This document shows positions 1 to 10,486 of a stretch of DNA of 49,874 nt, in pieces (positions within the stretch are counted from its first letter, which is position 1; every line of letters begins with the position of its first letter). The stretch comes from an uncultured Bacteroidales bacterium (GTDB lineage Bacteria > Bacteroidota > Bacteroidia > Bacteroidales > UBA932), in assembly GCA_946625485.1 (NCBI GenBank), contig CAMOTB010000004.1:1-49874 (forward strand), read 5' to 3'. Both the position numbers and the translations under genes were made by a program. The notes below the pieces were generated by a model, which was not told the origin of the DNA, did not search any database, and worked only from the letters and a program-made list of their open reading frames with translations.

Positions 1-673
1 CCCGGGACTCTTGCCCCAGATCCTTGAAATAGGCTTTCAAACCGACGAGGCGCTCCTCCGAGTTATAGGAAATCACATTTCCGATGCTCATCGCGCTAAA
101 TACTGCAAAACGACCCTTTTCGGGACTCAGGCCATACATGATCCGACCCAGGATGCGTCCGCAGGCAAACTGGTTCGTCGCAAAGGAAGCAACGGGCGAA
201 GTGCCTTCCAGATAGGAATCCACGAACGCATAAGGGATACCACGGGCTTCGAGAGTCGCGCACAGTTCCAGGGTTTCTTCCCGGAAAGACGAGCCGATGA
301 TGACCCCATCCGGCGCGGACTGCTCAATAATCTCATAGGATGAGCGGCAGGAATAGATATCGAACTGATTGAAAAAGAAATACTTCAAGGATATCGACAC
401 GTCCTGCATCTCCTTGACGGCCCGCTCGATGCCTTCATAAATCGACCCCCAGTACTCTCCTGCAACCGGTGTCGGGATAGAAACGATGATCTTGTATTCG
501 CGAGCCGGAGGAAGATGCTGGGGATGCTTCTGGTCTATCATGGCCAAAACGGACTCGACAGCCTCCCGACTTTTCGGAGAGACGTTTCCCCGATTGTGCA
601 GTACACGGTCAACCGTGCCGGCCGAGACTCCGGCCATCCTTGCAATTTCCTTAATACTCACCGTTGTGGTCAT
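1..673 (-). CDS. LacI-family transcriptional regulator, C-terminally truncated by window edge
   Basis: Reverse-strand translation from the ATG at 673 reads MTTTVSIKEIARMAGVSAGTVDRVLHNRGNVSPKSREAVESVLAMIDQ..., a typical LacI HTH, followed by a periplasmic-binding-like domain. It runs off the window, so it is absent from the ORF track. Confidence 0.9.
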   Translation of the reverse strand, partial: MTTTVSIKEIARMAGVSAGTVDRVLHNRGNVSPKSREAVESVLAMIDQKHPQHLPPAREYKIIVSIPTPVAGEYWGSIYEGIERAVKEMQDVSISLKYFFFNQFDIYSCRSSYEIIEQSAPDGVIIGSSFREETLELCATLEARGIPYAFVDSYLEGTSPVASFATNQFACGRILGRIMYGLSPEKGRFAVFSAMSIGNVISYNSEERLVGLKAYFKDLGQESR

Positions 674-733
674 CACTCAAATCGATCTGTGCACTTCTGT
701 GCAAATATAACAAATTATAACAACTCAAAGAAA

Positions 734-3700
734 CTAGCGAGTCTTTACTTCCATCTTCCAATAAGCATTCGCATTGGTCGATCCGCTCCCCTGACCCATC
801 CTACACCCATGCAGGGACACACGCATCAGACGAGCCTCAGTGCCTGCCGGGAAAACGAATGTTTCCTGGTCGCCGGCATCATTCCCCTTGCCGGGAGAAA
901 GCACTTTGCCCATGACATGCCCCTTGCCGAGATTGTCCGGTGTCCATTCAGAAGAAGATACCTTGCGCCAGTGATAGCCGTCATCGGACACTTCAAAATC
1001 AAAATAGTATTGCCGGCGAGACTGCGTATTGCGGCAATAACCCATCGTTACGGACTCCACGGCCACAGGCTTGTCACCCAGATAGAACTGCACCCAGGGG
1101 TTGCCGGAGCGGCTCCAGGAAGTCCTGGGATTTCCATCCGCCAGGGCGGCCACATCCTCCGGACCGCTGTCAGAAGCGCTGACCGGCTCCTTGGATACGG
1201 ACTCGAATTCCACCTCATAGCTGACGGGATATCTGCCGGGTGCAGACGTATGGATGAGGACCGACGAGGATGAAGTCTCGTAAGCGATCCGGACTTGCCC
1301 GGCAGCACTGGCTTTGACGGCAGGCACATCCGTACAGTCGATATCAAGCGGAACGAGATAATGCGTCACTTCCGGATCGAAAGACTTCAGCGGCTTGCCT
1401 CCGACGCGAAGGGACGAAAGGAAAGCGAATCGTTCTGTAAAACCGACGGAACGGTCTTCTGCGACACCGGGAGTCCGCTCGCCGGCACGCTCAACCGCAT
1501 CATTCCCCAGACGATCGGAGAGTTGCTGAAGATACAGACTCCGCGGCGTCATTCTGGTGCCCGTAGAATACTCATAAGCCCGATAATTGGGGACATGTCC
1601 CGGATCCACGGCCTCCATTACGAACGGGAGACGGTCGGACTCGGAAGATTGTCCAAACAAATAATTGGGAGTCAATCCATTGCGGCTGATAATAAATTTC
1701 CCTTCACAATTGTAAAGCACATAGTTGGAGCCGGCCCATCCGTGCGCCGTGCCATTGTTCCAACGGTTCTGGACATAGATGCGGCTCCGGACATTGTCGA
1801 ACAAACCGGCAGAAGACCAGCGGAGATGAGGTTCACTGGCGTCAAACTGATAATCCGCACTGCAGTCCAGGAAAACATTGGGGCCATTGACCTGTCCCAT
1901 GACAATGAAAGCGTGCCGGGTATAGCGGGCATAACAGCGGTTGTTCAGCACGAAAGAAGCTCCCGAATTGGAAAAACTGTAACGCCGCTCTCCTCCCGTA
2001 CCGCTGACCGGCTCCAGGCAGTTGACATCCTGGACGGTGATTCTCCGGGACTTTCCTGCAAGTGAAACGGCCACGTCGATGTGATACGTCGTCACATTAC
2101 GGATCCAGGCGTCCTCGACACCACGGGCCATTACGCCTACCTGCGCATGGCATTCATCGCTGTAATACTTATATTCGATGCCGAAGGCAGAGTTTTCACC
2201 GGTCTGGGACTTATCGAAAGATGACAGCATCTGGATGTTTTCGATACCGACCCGGGAAAGACGGTCCGGATTCTCATAGAGACTCAGCGTCGAGATCCCG
2301 TACTGCATGTCCAGCGGGTCTCCCAGGGGTTCCTTCAGGGTTATGGTACCCTCTGCCTTGCTGACGGAAGAAACGGTTCTTTCCACTGCATTTCCCTGAT
2401 AGTACTTGTCGAGGCGGCCGTCGTGCGCCCACTGGTTGACGGACAATACGCCTGGAGCCTCCGTGATGGCGTCCATCTTGAGATCTGCCGCCCAAGCGGC
2501 ATTGGCCCCGCGGACGATCTGCACGTTGTCCCCGGGATGGAAGGCAGACACATCCGAAAGATGAAGTTTCGTTGCGCCGGCCGGAACATATTGGTCCAAG
2601 ATTTCAACAGCCGAACGGCTCTTTCCTTCCTGTCCGCCGGAAATGTTGAATATACCCACGCTCTTGTCGTAGGCATCGCTTATCCAGGTCGCTACAAGGC
2701 GGGTCACACCAGCCGGCTTATGCCCAAGTTGCGAATAATCCCGCCAATTGTCAGGTCCCAGCGGCGCATCGTGCTTCTCGATCATAGCTGCACCGTCCCC
2801 TTCGCCACGGACCACGATTCCAGAAGCCCGGATGTATAATGGCCTGGCGATGCGATAGGTCCCCGCCTTGAGAAGCAGCGCACCGCGGAATCCATCACCG
2901 TCCATCGGCGCTAGGGAAAGAAGATCGATTGCCTTCTGGATCCGAGCGGCATCGTCCGCATTTTCCAAAGGGGAAAGCGTGATGCAGACCGGAACCACGG
3001 GCAGCCGCACACCGCCGCCCATATATCCGGCAGAAGAGAAATCCGGCACGCGATTACCCTTGTAGTCCGGGACATAGGAAAGATGGCCATCCGTCAGGGA
3101 AAGGGCCGGGTATTGCTCCTCGCGCCCCTTCCACTCACTTCCGACCACGGTGAAACAGCGCCTGTCATACACTTTGCCGCCGTCCGGACCGGTCAAGGTA
3201 AACAACACCTCGCAAAAGCCCGCATCCGCGGGAATGACGCCGTTGAAACAAACGGTGCCGCTCTCACCCCGGGCCAGCCGCCGCGTCACTCGGGCAAGCG
3301 GTTTTCCTCCGCATTGCAGGACAGCATCGACTTCCAGGTCACGGGCCGCCTCCAGGTAATAGGAGGGCCAGGATTCACCGGCGAACGCCAGTGCGGGAAA
3401 ACCGGGGGACAGGGTCATCCGGCCGCCGGACGGAATGATGTCCGCCCAGGCGTGACGCTCCTGCGCAGGCCGCGGCAGGTTTCCCTGCACCCGCTCCCTG
3501 CGGAAGGGCATCAGCTCATAGATTTCGACCGTACTCTGCTGCGCCTTGCCGGAAACCATGATGTAGCGAGCCTCGACGGGTGAGTCCAGCGTCTTGATAA
3601 ACAACTTGTTGCCATTGGCATCAGGCAGGTCGGACGCATTTTGCCGAAACAAAGGAATCCAGTCCTGGGGAGGTGAATAGCGGTCCAGCCCCGCCTTTCC

Positions 3701-6019
3701 GTCGCGCCCGGCATCCGACAGTGAGGCCCAAACCGCTCCATCGCAAGAATAACTCACCATATAGGTCCCGTCCTCCAGGCGCTTGCGGAGATTACCCACG
3801 GAAGTGCCCCAGGCGATTCCGAGGGCATCGATGCGTTGTACGGAGCCTAAATCCACGGCCAGCCAAACCAATGACTTGTCCGGAGATCCGGTCTGGGACT
3901 TGTCGAACGCCATTCCTGTCCCGGACGTACCGGTGGTAATACCATCAAAGGCACTCGTTTTCGAAGTGCCTTTGGACAGGGAGCTGACCTTGATCCGGTC
4001 AGCAGGAACACCCTTTGCAAGATGGATCAGGGAATCGCGCCAGACTTGCACGGGAAGGCAGATGTCCACCCCACCGATCCCTTTCAGTGTCAGGACGTCC
4101 CCATCCTGCAGTTCCTCGCTGCCCAGCCGCGGACGGCCCGTAGGGGAGGTGGCGGACACGTGGGCACCGGGAGGCAGGCCCAGATAGCCGCCCAGGGACT
4201 CCAGACTGACATCGCCAGGTAGGGTGACAGCCGGGTTTTTCGTCGCTTCGAAGGCCTCGCGGACCTTCTGCAGATAATGGAGGGTTTCCTCGTAGGGAGG
4301 CGTATCGAGCGACCCGGGGGCCCCTTCGTCTTTATTGACCCACAGCAGTTCGATCGGGATGTAGCCCCGGTACGGGCTCATCCGGATGTCCCGTGCCACC
4401 CGCAGGAAGTCCATCGGAATGGACGTTTCGGCGCCGGCCGGTTTCTTTTTCAGCTGGAAATTGGTCGTGTAGGGGAGGACCAGGGCGATATCCCGGTACC
4501 AGTCATAGTTGCGGGCATCCGTGCTCATGAAGTCGCGGTAGAAGCCCGTGTCATTGATGATGCCCACATTGTCTCGGTCGATCCAAGCGAGTGTCTGGAT
4601 GACCTGGTTGGCCGTCGCGAGCATGCCGCCGTGATTCTGCAGCCCGATCTTAACCGAAGGGTAATGGTCGCGGGCGAAGTCGGCCACTTCCTGCACAGCA
4701 GGAACGATACGCTCCCGGGCGATCTTCTCCCAGCCTTCCCGGCGGATGTCCGCGGGCGGCGGTCCTGCGAAAATACGGATGACAGGGGCACCCATTTCAT
4801 GGGCGATCTTGATCCAGAACTTGATCCGTTCGATATCCGTCGCCCTTCTGGCGGCGTTGGGATCGGCGAAATTATTCTGGATGCCGGTGCCGCTGATGGC
4901 GATGTGTTTCTTTTCGCAAAGCCGGCGCAGCTCCCGAGCATACTTGACAATCTCCGCCTCAGGGCGGGTCGGCATCGATGTATTGCTATATCCGGGGATA
5001 TAGTAGCACGTGATGTCAACGGCATCGAAACCGGCCTTCGCCGCCCATTCGATGCAACTCTTCGTATCCAGCGCAGGAGCACCGGAAGAGTTGCCGAGCC
5101 AGGCATTCAGGTTCTGGTTGAAAGTATAAAGATTGAGGCTGAACTTATAGTCCCCCGTATAGTATCCGCCACTGAAATCCTTGCCGCTTCTGTCGAAGTG
5201 GTCCAGCAGGTGTTCGCGGACATGGTCCAGGTCGGCATCCACGTAGGGAGCCGCGGAGGCGGCACGCGGGAGCGTATCGCCATTGACGGCTGAGAACTCG
5301 AAGGCGCTCCAGTCCAGTTCGCGGCAATTGGACGGATCCAGATAGCGCCCGTATGTCGCTTTGTCCGGAACATATATGACCAGGGAAGACACGCGTTCGA
5401 ACCACAGTCCCTCCTTCCCTTCGGGCCTGACCGCCACGGGCGGTGCACCGAGATGCAATTCGTTCAAATGGGTGCAATAGTAAAAAACTCGTGACCCGAG
5501 TTCCTCCAGGGAAGGAAGGTAAACGCGGGACAGGGCGGAGTTGCTGCTGCCCTTGGCCTGTGCGAAAGCCTGCACGCCGACCTTCGTGACGGACGGCAGG
5601 TCCGCAATCTCCAAGCCGCTGCAGAGGCTGAATGCCTTTGAACTGATTTCTCGGGTCCGCTCCAGGCGCACGGCGCGCAGGCTGGCAAGCCCTTCGAAGG
5701 CGGATTTCGGCACCTTGGACCCGGTGAAGTCGGCCTGTCCTTCAGCAACGAGCACCTCCAGCGAGAGCAGGTTCTCCTTGATGAAACGGCAGTCGGCGGC
5801 AGAGATCTCTCCCCCGCTGACCACCAGTTTCAACAATTGCGAATAATCCGCGAATGCGGCATCCACCTTGTCTTTCAGGGAGCCGGGGACGAGGTTGCTT
5901 ACCGTCAGCGTACGGTCTGCAGGGACCTGGAAGGCTGCATCCTCCCCTTGCTTCTCGCCGGCATACGCACCCACCGACAGGAGGCAGATAGACAAAACGG
6001 TCCAGATTATCTTTTTCAT
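734..6019 (-). CDS. Secreted multidomain protein: BspA-like LRR + xylose-isomerase-like TIM barrel + F5/8C-like + pectate-lyase-like parallel beta-helix + C-terminal F5/8C-like
   Basis: ORF 734..6031 begins with GTG; the ATG at 6019 gives signal peptide MKKIIWTVLSICLLSVGAYA. The domain order was read from the protein: LRR-like FEGLASLRAVRL/FSLCSGLEIADL; TIM barrel IKFWIKIAHEMGAPVIRIFAG...LQNHGG...INDTGF; beta-helix KAGTYRIARPLYIRASGIVVRGEGDG; C-terminal VAALADGNPRTSWS. Confidence 0.8.
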   Translation of the reverse strand: MKKIIWTVLSICLLSVGAYAGEKQGEDAAFQVPADRTLTVSNLVPGSLKDKVDAAFADYSQLLKLVVSGGEISAADCRFIKENLLSLEVLVAEGQADFTGSKVPKSAFEGLASLRAVRLERTREISSKAFSLCSGLEIADLPSVTKVGVQAFAQAKGSSNSALSRVYLPSLEELGSRVFYYCTHLNELHLGAPPVAVRPEGKEGLWFERVSSLVIYVPDKATYGRYLDPSNCRELDWSAFEFSAVNGDTLPRAASAAPYVDADLDHVREHLLDHFDRSGKDFSGGYYTGDYKFSLNLYTFNQNLNAWLGNSSGAPALDTKSCIEWAAKAGFDAVDITCYYIPGYSNTSMPTRPEAEIVKYARELRRLCEKKHIAISGTGIQNNFADPNAARRATDIERIKFWIKIAHEMGAPVIRIFAGPPPADIRREGWEKIARERIVPAVQEVADFARDHYPSVKIGLQNHGGMLATANQVIQTLAWIDRDNVGIINDTGFYRDFMSTDARNYDWYRDIALVLPYTTNFQLKKKPAGAETSIPMDFLRVARDIRMSPYRGYIPIELLWVNKDEGAPGSLDTPPYEETLHYLQKVREAFEATKNPAVTLPGDVSLESLGGYLGLPPGAHVSATSPTGRPRLGSEELQDGDVLTLKGIGGVDICLPVQVWRDSLIHLAKGVPADRIKVSSLSKGTSKTSAFDGITTGTSGTGMAFDKSQTGSPDKSLVWLAVDLGSVQRIDALGIAWGTSVGNLRKRLEDGTYMVSYSCDGAVWASLSDAGRDGKAGLDRYSPPQDWIPLFRQNASDLPDANGNKLFIKTLDSPVEARYIMVSGKAQQSTVEIYELMPFRRERVQGNLPRPAQERHAWADIIPSGGRMTLSPGFPALAFAGESWPSYYLEAARDLEVDAVLQCGGKPLARVTRRLARGESGTVCFNGVIPADAGFCEVLFTLTGPDGGKVYDRRCFTVVGSEWKGREEQYPALSLTDGHLSYVPDYKGNRVPDFSSAGYMGGGVRLPVVPVCITLSPLENADDAARIQKAIDLLSLAPMDGDGFRGALLLKAGTYRIARPLYIRASGIVVRGEGDGAAMIEKHDAPLGPDNWRDYSQLGHKPAGVTRLVATWISDAYDKSVGIFNISGGQEGKSRSAVEILDQYVPAGATKLHLSDVSAFHPGDNVQIVRGANAAWAADLKMDAITEAPGVLSVNQWAHDGRLDKYYQGNAVERTVSSVSKAEGTITLKEPLGDPLDMQYGISTLSLYENPDRLSRVGIENIQMLSSFDKSQTGENSAFGIEYKYYSDECHAQVGVMARGVEDAWIRNVTTYHIDVAVSLAGKSRRITVQDVNCLEPVSGTGGERRYSFSNSGASFVLNNRCYARYTRHAFIVMGQVNGPNVFLDCSADYQFDASEPHLRWSSAGLFDNVRSRIYVQNRWNNGTAHGWAGSNYVLYNCEGKFIISRNGLTPNYLFGQSSESDRLPFVMEAVDPGHVPNYRAYEYSTGTRMTPRSLYLQQLSDRLGNDAVERAGERTPGVAEDRSVGFTERFAFLSSLRVGGKPLKSFDPEVTHYLVPLDIDCTDVPAVKASAAGQVRIAYETSSSSVLIHTSAPGRYPVSYEVEFESVSKEPVSASDSGPEDVAALADGNPRTSWSRSGNPWVQFYLGDKPVAVESVTMGYCRNTQSRRQYYFDFEVSDDGYHWRKVSSSEWTPDNLGKGHVMGKVLSPGKGNDAGDQETFVFPAGTEARLMRVSLHGCRMGQGSGSTNANAYWKMEVKTR

Positions 6020-6027
6020 GGTATTGA

Positions 6028-8187
6028 TCACTGGGCGTTACCGTAAATGGCGAACTTATTGTCCTTGGCCAGGCCGAACTTGCCGGCAGAGGCCGTGCTA
6101 TACGGCACGAGGCGGAAAGTCACCACGCTGCCGGCAGGGATCGCCTTGAAGAAATCCATCTTCCCGAGCGGAACGGTGCCGGCAGACACCTCCGTCGTCG
6201 AGCAGGTGAAGAAGGAAGTGAACTCTCCGCCATTGAGCGAATACAGGAAGTTCACATCGAAGTCGCCGCTCGCCGAACGGAAGGCGAAATCCAGGCCGCT
6301 CAAGGCGAGCGTCGTGCCGGACGCGACGGTGAGGGTGGTCTCATAATACTGGACCTGCGCACCGCCCGCGTTGACATCCCAGCCGGTCGCGCCCCAGTCG
6401 CCGGACCACTTGGTCGCGCTTTTGTTTGACGCACTCGCATTCAGGGTTAGGGCAGACACGCCGACGGCGGAAGGATTGGTGTTCTCGTCGCAGTTCAGCA
6501 AGTCGGGGATGTTATTCTTGGGCACGTTGGCGGTCGTCGGGATCCAATAGACGTTGAAATTGCCGACGGTCGGGACGAACGGCGCAGCCACGACGGCCGT
6601 GCAGGAATTGTCCGTCAGGGCGGTAATCCCGTTGACCGTGAAGACGACCTCTCCCTCGGCGGCGGGCGTGCCGGACACGGCGAAACGGATAGAGCCGTTG
6701 CCGGCCGCCACGGTGACGTCGGATAGGGTCTCGACCGTAATTCCTTCGGCACCGGGGCCGCTGACGGCCACGGTCAGTTCACCCGCGAGTACGGAATTGT
6801 CACCATTCTTATAAGGGACTTCGACCGCACACCCGGAGATATCTTCCCCAACCGTCATCATACCGGAGAAAACCGGTTTGAGGAAAGTCAGGTCCAGCAG
6901 GGACTCGAAACGGGCGGATGTCAGGGCGGCGTCCTCGAGCATCAGGATGCATCCGGACCCGTCGGCAAGCACGATACCGCTGACGGTACCGCTGCCACGG
7001 CCGGGCGCCTCGGTGGCCAGGCCCGAAACGGCAGGAACGAAGACATCGTACGAAACCGTGCTGCCTTCCACCTCCAGCGTAAACTTGGGAGCGGAGCCCC
7101 AGGAGGGGTAGGACGCTGCGTCGAGGTAGATCATCAGCAATTGCGTCTTCTCGACCGCGACATACATGTTCTCATACGCGCCCAGGTCGGTGTGGGCGAT
7201 GACGACCGGCTCCAGCGTATTGCCGGAAGACAGGGTCTTGACCTCGCCAATGATGGAAGATAGGGTCAATGCGCCCGACTTGGATAGTTCCATGGCGGCA
7301 CCCTTCGCGCGGATGGACAGGCGGTCACCGGCCTTGACACCCTCCACGCCGCTGACGGTAACCACGTCGCCGGGGTTGTTGCCATCCTGCAACAGCACTC
7401 GGGCGGTCGTAATGTCGGCCGCTTTGGTGGATGTCAGGGGGAACACCTTGCTCACGACACCCTCGACCAAAAGGTTGTCTGCAACCGTCGAAGCGCCGGC
7501 GGCCGCTGCCTCCCGCAGACTGGCGATTCTCGCCACGACGGGCGCCTTGTCCGTCGTGAAGGTGACCGTCGGTCCTGTATAGGTCTGCCCGTCCGTCGTC
7601 GTCAAATATGCGCGGACCTCATAGGAGGTTTCCGGACTGAGATCCTGCAGGCGGAGCGAGTAACTGCCCGGAGCGGTCGCTTCAGCAATTGCGTGGTTCG
7701 TCGTAACACCGCCGCCCGTCAGGGAAATGCCGGCCTCGGCGACCGAGATCTCTCCGGAATACTTCCAAGACATCCCGAGCGTAGCCGAGTTCTCATCCAC
7801 GGCGGTGGCTTCCGACGTCGTAAGGACGGGGACGCCCGTTTGCATGATGACAATGTCGCTGACGGCAGCCGATGCATTGAGCATCAGAACCGTCTGGCGG
7901 AAATCACCGTCGAGGGCATCCACCCGGACAGTAATCTCGCTTTCACCCTTTTCTCCACCGGAGACGGACACCCGGCACCATTCAGCGTCGGACTCATTGA
8001 GCAGCGTGGCCGTATAGGCCCGGTTCGTACTGACCTTGATGGTCTGCGAGCCCCCCTCCCGGGGAAAGACGATCTCGGACAGGTCCGATTTCATCTCCGG
8101 CTTGGTCGGAAGCGAGTTGGTCTGGTCGCACGAGAGCAGGGCGAACAGCAGCGCAATACCGGTCAACAGATACTTGAAAGACTTCAT
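6028..8187 (-). CDS. Surface lipoprotein with BACON-like and Ig/DUF5689-like domains
   Basis: Signal peptide with lipobox (MKSFKYLLTGIALLFALLSCDQ), BACON-like segment (FPREGGSQTIKVSTNRAYTATLLNESDAEWCRVSVSGG), fibronectin/Ig-like repeats. Sits in the SusCD operon. Confidence 0.7.
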   Translation of the reverse strand: MKSFKYLLTGIALLFALLSCDQTNSLPTKPEMKSDLSEIVFPREGGSQTIKVSTNRAYTATLLNESDAEWCRVSVSGGEKGESEITVRVDALDGDFRQTVLMLNASAAVSDIVIMQTGVPVLTTSEATAVDENSATLGMSWKYSGEISVAEAGISLTGGGVTTNHAIAEATAPGSYSLRLQDLSPETSYEVRAYLTTTDGQTYTGPTVTFTTDKAPVVARIASLREAAAAGASTVADNLLVEGVVSKVFPLTSTKAADITTARVLLQDGNNPGDVVTVSGVEGVKAGDRLSIRAKGAAMELSKSGALTLSSIIGEVKTLSSGNTLEPVVIAHTDLGAYENMYVAVEKTQLLMIYLDAASYPSWGSAPKFTLEVEGSTVSYDVFVPAVSGLATEAPGRGSGTVSGIVLADGSGCILMLEDAALTSARFESLLDLTFLKPVFSGMMTVGEDISGCAVEVPYKNGDNSVLAGELTVAVSGPGAEGITVETLSDVTVAAGNGSIRFAVSGTPAAEGEVVFTVNGITALTDNSCTAVVAAPFVPTVGNFNVYWIPTTANVPKNNIPDLLNCDENTNPSAVGVSALTLNASASNKSATKWSGDWGATGWDVNAGGAQVQYYETTLTVASGTTLALSGLDFAFRSASGDFDVNFLYSLNGGEFTSFFTCSTTEVSAGTVPLGKMDFFKAIPAGSVVTFRLVPYSTASAGKFGLAKDNKFAIYGNAQ

Positions 8188-8197
8188 AATAAACGTT

Positions 8198-9037
8198 TTA
8201 AATATATTTCATCTCTAATTTGTCAAGATAATCCCGGACCCTTCCGCAGGCAAGGGCGAACTGTTCTCCGGAGGTCGTTCCGCCGAACCGTCCGCCGCCG
8301 GACAGATGGGGTTCCAGGGTCAGGAAACCATCATACCCTTCTTCAGAAAGTGCGGATAGCAATCCAGGGATGCAGCCGTCGCCATCGCCGGGCAGGGTGC
8401 CGGCCCGGGTATGGCCGGCCGTCCAGTCCTTAAGGTGGACGTGCCCTACGTATGGACGCATCAGCGGCCAGCATGTCTGTATGCCGTCCGTAATGCCTTC
8501 GCCCCAGACAAAGTTGCCAGGGTCATAGACGAGGGCCAGGGTTTCGCCCCCGAAGCGCGCCCCTAGGGCGGCACAGTTGCGGGCCGAATGGCCGTATACC
8601 GCCGATTCGTTTTCAAGAAGGAGCCGCACGCCGTAGGTGCGGGCCACCTCCACCATCCGGGCGAAACGCTCGAATACGCGTTCCTCGACGGTCGCTTCGT
8701 CCCCATCTGGATAGAAACTGAACACCCGCACGTTGGGCGTGCCGAGGATCCCGGCCTGGCGACAGACATGACCGAGCCGTTCGAGCACGGGCTTCAGGGG
8801 CTCGGACAGCGGAGACTTGCCGATCGGGGAAGCGACGGCGCTGACACCGATACCGGCCTCGCGCAGGCGTCCGGCCACGATTCGCGTCTGTTCCGCGGAA
8901 AGCGTCGTGACATTCAAGCCGTCGACGATGCGCAGCTCGATCCAGCCCACGCCAAGGAATGCGGCCAGAGCAATCTGGCCTTGCAGATCCTCGTGCGCCT
9001 CATCGGCAAACATGCTGATTTTGACTCTTCTATCCAT
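8198..9037 (-). CDS. Sugar phosphate isomerase/epimerase (AP endonuclease family 2 TIM barrel)
   Basis: 279 aa; conserved ligand segments LLLENESA, VYDPGNF, GHVHLKDW, FLTLEPH; no signal peptide. Confidence 0.88.
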   Translation of the reverse strand: MDRRVKISMFADEAHEDLQGQIALAAFLGVGWIELRIVDGLNVTTLSAEQTRIVAGRLREAGIGVSAVASPIGKSPLSEPLKPVLERLGHVCRQAGILGTPNVRVFSFYPDGDEATVEERVFERFARMVEVARTYGVRLLLENESAVYGHSARNCAALGARFGGETLALVYDPGNFVWGEGITDGIQTCWPLMRPYVGHVHLKDWTAGHTRAGTLPGDGDGCIPGLLSALSEEGYDGFLTLEPHLSGGGRFGGTTSGEQFALACGRVRDYLDKLEMKYI

Positions 9038-10483
9038 CTAACAGGAAAAATGGCTCACAAGATAATACACGGCGCAGACAATGGTCACTACGATTGTGAC
9101 TGACATCGCCAGGTTCCACCAGAAACGCTTCCTTCCCCGCGGCATGTCTTCCTTGAGATACTTGGAAGAGTTGTTGAGCAGGAAAAAGCCCAGGTAAGCA
9201 ACGGGCAGGACGATCAGCGTAAGCGCGGAAGTGGGAATGACGATCCAGGTCCCGATAGATGACCAGAATATGGCTCCCAACACGCCCACGGATGGGATCA
9301 AGGTGCACAGGCGATACTTCCAGCCTTCAGCGGGAATTCCGAACAGTTCCGTCGCGGCAAAGCCGCAGACGACCATGTGCATCGTGATGGCATTGAAACA
9401 CATACCCACGATACCGAGGCCGAAGATCAGCCGGGAGACGACATGCGGTAGTCCCGCTGCCTCCAACATGCTGGCTGCCGCTATCGGCGAGATGCTGGTG
9501 GCGCCCGAAGACAGGAATTCTTCGGTATGGAGAGTGGACCCGGCGGCGATGATCATCAGCGACGTGGCGACTGTATAAGGAATCAGCATGCCGGTCACCA
9601 GATCGAACTTGGCCAGGCCCTTGTACTCCTTGGTCCATCCTTTCGCCAGGAACGAATACCCATACAGGAAGGTCATGTTGATGCCGACGGCCGCGCTGAG
9701 CGAGGCGACGAAAATACTGAAACCCTGGTGGCCTTCCGGCACGTTGAAATGGAACCCGCCGTCGAAGGAGAATGGGATGAATCCCCGACCGACCGCGCGC
9801 CAGTCGATGGCCCCGTTCACGCTGCACACGATGACGACGAGAGCGAACGCGAAGATAATGAACCAGATGATGCCTTTGATGATACGCTCGATCAGCCGGA
9901 CACCCTTTCCCCCCTTGCCGTAATTCCAGACCACCTTGCAAGCCAAGGCGAACACGACGAACGCCAGGCCTAGCAGGACGACGGTCTGCAGCGGGCTGCC
10001 GGACGCGATGCGGAATCCGCCCACGGTCTCCAGCATGTCCAACGTCATCCCGGTGATTAGGGAATATTGGGAGAAATGCCACACGACAGTGGCAAGGATC
10101 GTACAGATTGCCCACCCCCAGGCAACGGGCTTCCCCACGTAAGTGCACATCGCCCGGAACGGGCGCTCCCCGGTAGAGAGTGTCTGGTAGGCAAGGGCGT
10201 AAAGCATCACGATGCCGAGCAGGATCGCGACAGGCTGGACCCACAGCATCTGATAGCCGAGATAGGCTCCGGAATACAGGGAGGCGATGGCGCTGCCGCC
10301 GCCGAGGGTCATGGCGCTCTGCATCCATCCCGGACCGGATTTGGAGAAATACCATTTCAGCTTTTTCCAGCCGCCCTGGGACTGGAGCGCACGCAATTGC
10401 TCGACCTCCCGGCGAACCAGTTCAGGATCTCCAGTCTTGTACATCGGGACATTGCCCGTATTTGCCCTTTCCTGTGACATCAC
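9038..10483 (-). CDS. Nramp-fold (SLC11-like) membrane transporter lacking the canonical metal-binding motifs
   Basis: 481 aa with multiple TM segments. KSGPGWMQSAMTLGGGSAIASLYSGAYLGYQMLWV aligns with Nramp TM1 ([33 protein letters not shown]). Confidence 0.75.
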   Translation of the reverse strand: MMSQERANTGNVPMYKTGDPELVRREVEQLRALQSQGGWKKLKWYFSKSGPGWMQSAMTLGGGSAIASLYSGAYLGYQMLWVQPVAILLGIVMLYALAYQTLSTGERPFRAMCTYVGKPVAWGWAICTILATVVWHFSQYSLITGMTLDMLETVGGFRIASGSPLQTVVLLGLAFVVFALACKVVWNYGKGGKGVRLIERIIKGIIWFIIFAFALVVIVCSVNGAIDWRAVGRGFIPFSFDGGFHFNVPEGHQGFSIFVASLSAAVGINMTFLYGYSFLAKGWTKEYKGLAKFDLVTGMLIPYTVATSLMIIAAGSTLHTEEFLSSGATSISPIAAASMLEAAGLPHVVSRLIFGLGIVGMCFNAITMHMVVCGFAATELFGIPAEGWKYRLCTLIPSVGVLGAIFWSSIGTWIVIPTSALTLIVLPVAYLGFFLLNNSSKYLKEDMPRGRKRFWWNLAMSVTIVVTIVCAVYYLVSHFSC

Positions 10484-10486
10484 ACG

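Noticed and set aside
2199-3908. Duplicated CCGGTCTGGGACTT[AG]TCGAA (FDKSQTG twice in the 1765-aa protein)
   Set aside because: Only about 20 bp long, and the surrounding sequence is not repeated, so no support for a domain duplication or recombination site.
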